64,000 nucleotides of DNA. Source: Actinoplanes sp. N902-109. GTDB taxonomy: Bacteria > Actinomycetota > Actinomycetes > Mycobacteriales > Micromonosporaceae. Below the pieces are notes generated by a model. It saw only the letters and a list, made by a program, of their open reading frames with translations, was not told where the DNA came from and made no database searches. Positions 59,300-64,000 of the stretch are shown here, piece by piece; positions within the stretch are counted from its first letter, which is position 1; each line of letters opens with the position of its first letter. The DNA lies in the NCBI RefSeq assembly GCF_000389965.1, contig NC_021191.1, forward strand, positions 5,457,501 through 5,521,500. Direction: 5' to 3'. Made by a program: the position numbers and the translations under genes.

Positions 59300-60507
59300 T
59301 CGTAGCGCAGCGCGTCGATGGGGCGCAGCCGGGCGGCGCGGCTGGCGGGCAGGCCGCCGAAGAACAGTCCGATGGCGATGGACACGCCCAGCGCGAGCGC
59401 GACCGAGCTGGGCACGATCACCGGTTTGACCCCGACGATCTCGAAGCTGCTGCCGATCAGCGCGGCGGCCACCCCGAGCGCCCCGCCGAGCACGCTGAGC
59501 AGCGTGGCCTCGATCAGGAACTGGGTCAGGATCGTGCGGCGCGGTGCGCCCAGCGCCTTGCGGATGCCGATCTCACGGGTCCGTTCGGTGACCGTGACCA
59601 GCATGATGTTGGTGATCCCGATGCCGCCGACCAGCAGGCTGATCGCGGCCACCGCGCCCAGCAGGGTGGTGAAGGTGTCGGCCGTCTCGGTCTGCGTCTC
59701 CAGCAGCTGGGAGGCGTTCTGGATCCGGTACGGGGTGCTGGTCGTCGACGAGCCGGCGGTGGTGCCGACCTTGAGCCGCTGGTTGAGGATCGTGGACACC
59801 TCGGACTGCACGGCGTCGACCTGGTCCGGGTCCTTGGCCTCGACCAGGATCGAGTTCAGCGAGCCGTAGCCGGTGAGCACCTGGCGCACCGCCGACAGCG
59901 GGGCCACCGCGGTGTCGTTGGCGTCCTGGAACCCGGTCGAGCTCTTCTCCTTGAGCACCCCGACCACCGTGAACAGCGCACCGCCCACGGTGACCTGCTT
60001 GTTGATCGGGTCGACGCCGGGGAACAGCTCGTCCACGACGGTCCGGCCGAGGACCACCACCCGCCGGGCCTGGGCCTCGTCGTCGGCGCTGAACCCGGCG
60101 CCGGTGCCGATCGGGGTGTTCGACGCGGTGAACCAGCCGGGCGTGGTGCCCACGAAACTGCTCACGTCGTGATCGGTGCCCTCGTACGTGACCGTGGCCG
60201 ACGAGCTCACCACCGGCGACACCGACGCGACATCGGGTGCCAGCACGGGGTCGGTCAGCGCGTTTGCGATCTCCGGGGTGAGTGCGGTGCTGGTCGAGCC
60301 GCCGCGGCCGGAACTCAGCACGGTGATGGTGTTGGTGCCCAGCGCCTCGATCCGGTCGCTGATCGCCTTGGCCGAGCCGTTGCCGACCGCCACCAGCAGG
60401 ATCACGGCGGCGACGCCGATCAGGATGCCCAGCATGGTCAGCGCCGAGCGCAGCTTGTTCGCCGACAGCCCGCGCAGCGCGAACCGGACGACTTCGAGGA
60501 AGCTCAT
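59296..60507 (-). CDS. MacB-type ABC permease
   Basis: A 403-residue permease of the MacB/FtsX class. It has one N-terminal membrane helix (about 20-40), a large extracytoplasmic region (about 45-270) with a MacB_PCD fold, then three helices near 280-385 with the conserved REIGIRKALGAPRRTILTQFLIE segment. It drives a mechanotransmission cycle with the MacB ATPase. Coupled by 4-bp overlaps on both sides. Confidence 0.93.
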   Translation of the reverse strand: MSFLEVVRFALRGLSANKLRSALTMLGILIGVAAVILLVAVGNGSAKAISDRIEALGTNTITVLSSGRGGSTSTALTPEIANALTDPVLAPDVASVSPVVSSSATVTYEGTDHDVSSFVGTTPGWFTASNTPIGTGAGFSADDEAQARRVVVLGRTVVDELFPGVDPINKQVTVGGALFTVVGVLKEKSSTGFQDANDTAVAPLSAVRQVLTGYGSLNSILVEAKDPDQVDAVQSEVSTILNQRLKVGTTAGSSTTSTPYRIQNASQLLETQTETADTFTTLLGAVAAISLLVGGIGITNIMLVTVTERTREIGIRKALGAPRRTILTQFLIEATLLSVLGGALGVAAALIGSSFEIVGVKPVIVPSSVALALGVSIAIGLFFGGLPASRAARLRPIDALRYE

Positions 60508-61226
60508 GCGTGGTGCCGTCCCGTCGCGGCGAGGACCGGCGCCTGGCGCTGGTCGCTGACGATGGTGCCGTCGACCAGCCGGATCAGCCGCTTGGCCCGG
60601 TCGCCGACCTCGGGCTCGTGGGTGATCAGCACGATCGTCCGGCCGGCCGCACTGAGCTGGTCGAACACCTCCAGCACGTCCTCGGTCGAGCGGGAGTCCA
60701 GGTTGCCGGTGGGCTCATCGGCCAGCAGCAAAGCCGGCTCGGTGACCAGCGCCCGGGCCACCGCCACCCGCTGCTGCTGACCGCCGGAGAGCTGGTTGGG
60801 CTCGTGCCGGGCGCGTTCGGCCAGCCCGACGACCTCGAGCGCGGCCATCGCCCGGCGGCGGCGTTCGCGCGGCTTGACCCCGGCGTAGGCGAGCGGCAGT
60901 TCGACGTTCGCCACCGCGCTCGTCCGCGGGATGAGGTTGAAGGCCTGGAAGATGAAGCCGATGAGCCGGTTGCGGGCCAGGGCCAGCTGCCGGTCGGCGA
61001 GCTTGCTGACGTCGACCCCGTCGAGCAGGTACTGCCCGCTGCTCGGGATGTCGAGCGCGCCGAGGATGTTCATCAGCGTGGACTTGCCCGAGCCGGACGA
61101 GCCCATGATGGCCACGTAGTCGCCGCGCTCCACGGTCAGGTTCACACCGCGCAGGGCGTGCACGGTGGCCTCGCCGGTGCCGTAGATCTTGCGCAGCTCG
61201 CGAACGTCGAGAACGGGCTTGGTCAT
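60504..61226 (-). CDS. MacB-type ABC ATPase
   Basis: A 240-residue ATPase: Walker A GSSGSGKST near 42-49, signature LSGGQQQRVAVARAL near 145-159, Walker B ALLLADEPTGNLD near 165-177. It energises the permease. Start overlaps the MacA stop and its end the permease start (ATGA). Confidence 0.95.
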   Translation of the reverse strand: MTKPVLDVRELRKIYGTGEATVHALRGVNLTVERGDYVAIMGSSGSGKSTLMNILGALDIPSSGQYLLDGVDVSKLADRQLALARNRLIGFIFQAFNLIPRTSAVANVELPLAYAGVKPRERRRRAMAALEVVGLAERARHEPNQLSGGQQQRVAVARALVTEPALLLADEPTGNLDSRSTEDVLEVFDQLSAAGRTIVLITHEPEVGDRAKRLIRLVDGTIVSDQRQAPVLAATGRHHA

Positions 61227-62488
61227 CGTCCGCCCCGGCCCGCGCCACCGGCGCCGCCGAAGCCGCCACCGCCCTGCGCACCGCCGAACCCGCCCGCGCC
61301 GCCGAACCCACCGCCACCGAAGCCCGCACCGCCGGTCCCGGTGCCGGTGCCGGTCGTCGTGGTCCTGAGCACCACCTGCTCACCGGCGGTCAACCCGGAG
61401 GTGATCTGGGTGGCCGTGTCGCCCGCCAGGCCGATCTCCACCTCGCGGGTCTCCTGCACGCCGTTGCTCACCACGGTGACGGTGTGCCGGTTGCCGACGG
61501 TGGTCAGCGCGGCGCTGGTGACGTACAGGGCGTCATCGACCTTGCCGGTCGTGACCGTGACCGAGACGGTCTGGCCGGGCTTGGCACCCGCCGGGACCTT
61601 GTCGAGGCTGAGCGTGACGCCGTAGGTGACGACGTTGTTGCTGGTGGTGGCCTGCGGGTCGACGGCGACGACCTTGGCCGTGGCCTCGGTGTTGTCGAGC
61701 GCGTTCCAGGTGACCGTGGCGGCCTGCTTCTCCTTGAGCTTGGTCGCGTCGGCCTCGGCGAAGCCCGCGGTGACCTGGAGTTCGGCGAGGTCGGCGAGGT
61801 CGATGAAGCCGGAGGCGGTGGACGAGCCGGCGGATGACGACGCGGTGGAGCCGCTCTGGCCGCCTTGCTGGCCGCCCTGCTGGCCGCTTTGTTGCCCGCC
61901 CGAGCTCGATCCGCTCCCGCTCCCGCTTCCGGAGGAGGAGCTGCCGATCGTGCCGTTGACGGCGACGACCGTGCCGGCCATCGGGGCCTTGAGCGTGGTG
62001 CCGGCGACCCCGGCCTCGGCCTCGGCCACGGCGAGCTGGGCCTGGGTGACCGCGTTCTCGGCGGTGCTGGTGTCCGACCCGGCGTCCTGCGCGCGGGTCA
62101 GCGAGTCCTGCGCGGCGTCCAGATCGGCCCGGGCCGCGTCCAGCGTACGGTTCGCGGCGGCCGGGTCGACCTTCGCGAGCACCTGGCCCTTCTTCACCTT
62201 GTCACCCACTTTCACCGAGATGCTGGTGACAGTGCCGCCGGTGACGAAGCTGGCGCTGGCCGTGCTGGCACTCTCCAGCGACCCGTCGGCGGATACGGAA
62301 GCGGTGACGGTGCCCTGCTGAACAGCCACGGACCGGGTCGTCGCGGCGGCGGGCGTCCCGGAGTCCGGGCCGGAGATCGTCTCGTAGGCCCAGAAGGCGC
62401 CACCGGCGATCAGCACCCCGAGGGCGACGTTGACCGCCACGGCGGGATGGCGCAGGGAACCCAGGCGGAGGGCAGGCATGACGGACAC
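61223..62488 (-). CDS. MacA-like periplasmic adaptor with Gly-rich tail
   Basis: A 421-residue HlyD-family adaptor: N-terminal membrane anchor (about 14-36), biotinyl-lipoyl barrel (TVTSISVKVGDKVKKGQVLAKVDPA), an alpha-hairpin, a Ser/Gly/Gln linker and a beta-barrel. The last about 40 residues (from GTGTGTGGAGFGGGGF on) are almost pure Gly, Phe and Ala, which the family usually lacks. In a Gram-positive cell it works at the outer face of the membrane with MacB. Starts 58 bp after the kinase stop. Confidence 0.92.
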   Translation of the reverse strand: MSVMPALRLGSLRHPAVAVNVALGVLIAGGAFWAYETISGPDSGTPAAATTRSVAVQQGTVTASVSADGSLESASTASASFVTGGTVTSISVKVGDKVKKGQVLAKVDPAAANRTLDAARADLDAAQDSLTRAQDAGSDTSTAENAVTQAQLAVAEAEAGVAGTTLKAPMAGTVVAVNGTIGSSSSGSGSGSGSSSGGQQSGQQGGQQGGQSGSTASSSAGSSTASGFIDLADLAELQVTAGFAEADATKLKEKQAATVTWNALDNTEATAKVVAVDPQATTSNNVVTYGVTLSLDKVPAGAKPGQTVSVTVTTGKVDDALYVTSAALTTVGNRHTVTVVSNGVQETREVEIGLAGDTATQITSGLTAGEQVVLRTTTTGTGTGTGGAGFGGGGFGGAGGFGGAQGGGGFGGAGGAGRGGR

Positions 62489-62545
62489 TGTGGCGATGCC
62501 CCCTGGGAGGAGTTTCGGCGTAACCTCAACGCCACCTCGGAAACC

Positions 62546-64000
62546 TCACGGGCGGTCACCGCTGGCCGGCAACAGCACCCGGAACGTGGCGCCCGCAACG
62601 GTCGGCGGGTCCAGCTCCACCCATCCCCCATGACCGGAGACGATCGCCGCGACGATGGACAGGCCGAGCCCCGAGCCGCCGCCTTTGCCCCGCGAACGGC
62701 TCGAATCGGCCCGGTACAACCGCTCGAAGACCCGGGGCGCGTGCGCGGCGGGCACGCCCGGGCCGTCGTCCGAGACCTCCAGCACGGCCAGCGGTACGCC
62801 CGTGGTGGCCGGACCGGAAACGACCGCGCCGGGCGCCGGTACGTGCCGGTCCACCCGGCCCACCCGCACCGTGACGACGACCGGTTGCCGGGTGTGGTGC
62901 AGCGCGTTGGACACCAGGTTCGCGGCGACCTGACGCAGCCCGTGCTCGTCGCCCAGCACCGTCGGCGGTTCGAAGGTGTCGCTGTCGTCGTCCAGCGCGG
63001 CCAGCCGTACCGGCCAGTCCGGCACCCGGGCGTGCGCGTCGCGGATCGTGTCGGCGGCGATCTCCAGCAGGTCGACCGGGCGCAGCACGGGCGGGCGTTG
63101 CCGGTCCAGCCGGGCCAGCATCAGCAGATCCTCGACCAGCACGCCCATCCGCCCGGCCTCGCCCTCGATCCGGCTCATCGTCTCGTCGAGCTGCGGCCCC
63201 GGCGGCGCACCCCCGCGCCGGTACAGCTCGGCGAAGCCGCGGATCGAGGTCAACGGGGTGCGCAGCTCGTGCGAGGCGTCCGCGACGAACTGGCGCAGCC
63301 GCTGCTCGGAGGCGGTGCGCGCGGACACCTCGTTCTCGATGCGGGACAGCATCAGGTTGAGCGCGCTGCCCAGCCGGCCGGGCTCGGTGTGCGGATCGGT
63401 GTCGGCGACCCGGCCGGACAGGTTGCCCGCCGAGATCGCCGTGGCCAGCCGTTCCATCCCGGTGAGCGGGCGCAGCCCGATCCGCACCACGAACGCCGCC
63501 CCGGCCGCGAGCAGCGCCAGCACGAGCAGCGTCACACCCGCGTCGATCAGCACCAGCCGTTCGACCGTCGCCTCCACCTCGACCAGCGACGAGCCGATCA
63601 CCACGACCCCGCCGGTCGCCGGTTCGTCGATCGCCATCAGCCGCCAGTGCGCACTGCCGTCAACCGCACCGACCGTGTACGGACGACCCGTACCGGCGTG
63701 CCCGCGCACCGTGGCAAGCGGTTGCACCGGCGGCCGGCTGGCATCGGCGGTGGAGCTGCGCGACGGATCCAGCGTGCCGGCGTCGGTGTAGACGTACATG
63801 ACCTGGTCGGCGCCGAACCGGAAGCGGGCCCGCGGGTACTCCGCCGGCTGCGGGCGGTTCGCCGCGTTGGCGACCGGCCGGGCCATCCCGGTCAGCTGCT
63901 CGTCGATCCGGTCGCTCAGGTAGCCGCGGATCAGCAGCAGACCCGCCACGTCGGCGACGATCAGGGCGATGGCGGCCAGGGCGCCGACCACCAGGACGAG
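62546..64000 (-). CDS. Sensor histidine kinase (cut by right edge)
   Basis: At least 484 residues; the frame enters from the right edge (an ATG at 63991 lies within the first membrane helix, so the true start is probably outside). The order is a first helix, an extracytoplasmic loop (about 25-150), a second helix with a HAMP domain (TGMERLATAISAGNLSGRV), HisKA with the phospho-acceptor in DASHELRTPLTSIRGFAE, and HATPase (VSDDGPGVPA, GLGLSIVAAIVSGHGG). Its response regulator is probably just outside. It leads into the MacAB operon and may control it. Confidence 0.93.
   Translation of the reverse strand, partial: LVLVVGALAAIALIVADVAGLLLIRGYLSDRIDEQLTGMARPVANAANRPQPAEYPRARFRFGADQVMYVYTDAGTLDPSRSSTADASRPPVQPLATVRGHAGTGRPYTVGAVDGSAHWRLMAIDEPATGGVVVIGSSLVEVEATVERLVLIDAGVTLLVLALLAAGAAFVVRIGLRPLTGMERLATAISAGNLSGRVADTDPHTEPGRLGSALNLMLSRIENEVSARTASEQRLRQFVADASHELRTPLTSIRGFAELYRRGGAPPGPQLDETMSRIEGEAGRMGVLVEDLLMLARLDRQRPPVLRPVDLLEIAADTIRDAHARVPDWPVRLAALDDDSDTFEPPTVLGDEHGLRQVAANLVSNALHHTRQPVVVTVRVGRVDRHVPAPGAVVSGPATTGVPLAVLEVSDDGPGVPAAHAPRVFERLYRADSSRSRGKGGGSGLGLSIVAAIVSGHGGWVELDPPTVAGATFRVLLPASGDRP

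Overview
The window is very GC-rich, densely packed DNA. Its families are typical actinomycete ones: LuxR/NarL two-component pairs, a DosR-like dormancy module, an LAxTG sortase substrate, DUF574-type methyltransferases, a cutinase and OsmC-free small-molecule catabolism. It most resembles a soil actinomycete, perhaps Micromonosporaceae such as Actinoplanes; that placement is an inference from gene style, not from a marker gene. I found no tRNA, rRNA, CRISPR array, insertion sequence or phage gene.

Layout. 1-11.8 kb: a cut-off response regulator, a dehydrogenase with a divergent MmyB-type regulator, a truncated matrixin protease, an aldo/keto reductase, a secreted CBM-DUF1996 protein, prolyl-tRNA synthetase, a CBS-pair protein, an unrecognised protein, an LLM oxidoreductase, a VOC protein and a nucleoside hydrolase. 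11.8-17.1 kb: a compact dormancy-type module (usp-dosS-acg-acg-dosR, all minus strand). It has identical 15-bp DosR-like boxes before dosR and before the first acg gene, and a back-to-back box pair before usp. The sensor keeps the haem-ligand histidine of mycobacterial DosS. 17.3-21.7 kb: a repeat-rich sortase substrate, a cutinase, and a TetR/oxidoreductase pair. 21.7-27.9 kb: the phenylacetyl-CoA epoxidase operon (paaN-A-B-C-D-E) with a divergent TetR regulator and a palindromic operator; the paaI gene beside it has lost its middle in frame. 27.9-36.6 kb: a methyltransferase, a two-domain metallopeptidase lipoprotein with a dead second domain, hsp20 behind a HAIR-like HspR operator, an AraC remnant, an OmpA-like lipoprotein, and an ABC exporter coupled to a histidine kinase and response regulator.

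36.5-45.6 kb: one long myo-inositol operon (iolC-[remnant]-iolB-iolD-iolA-ABC transporter-iolG). It covers uptake and most catabolic steps but has no iolE and no regulator here. A 19-codon ORF stitched between iolC and iolB looks like the two ends of a deleted aldolase gene. 45.7-58.7 kb: a secreted X-Pro-type hydrolase, a DODA-type dioxygenase, a GPP34 protein, an APC transporter with a GNAT gene, an M48 peptidase, TerC, a large LAL regulator, a second DUF574 methyltransferase and a thioesterase. 58.7-64 kb: a MacAB-like efflux operon led by a histidine kinase that runs off the right edge.

Themes. Many adjacent genes overlap by 4 nt (ATGA or GTGA), so translational coupling is the rule. Several genes are decayed by internal or terminal deletion (matrixin, paaI, the iol aldolase, AraC). 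The strongest system-level signal is the DosR/DosS-like module with its own promoter boxes.
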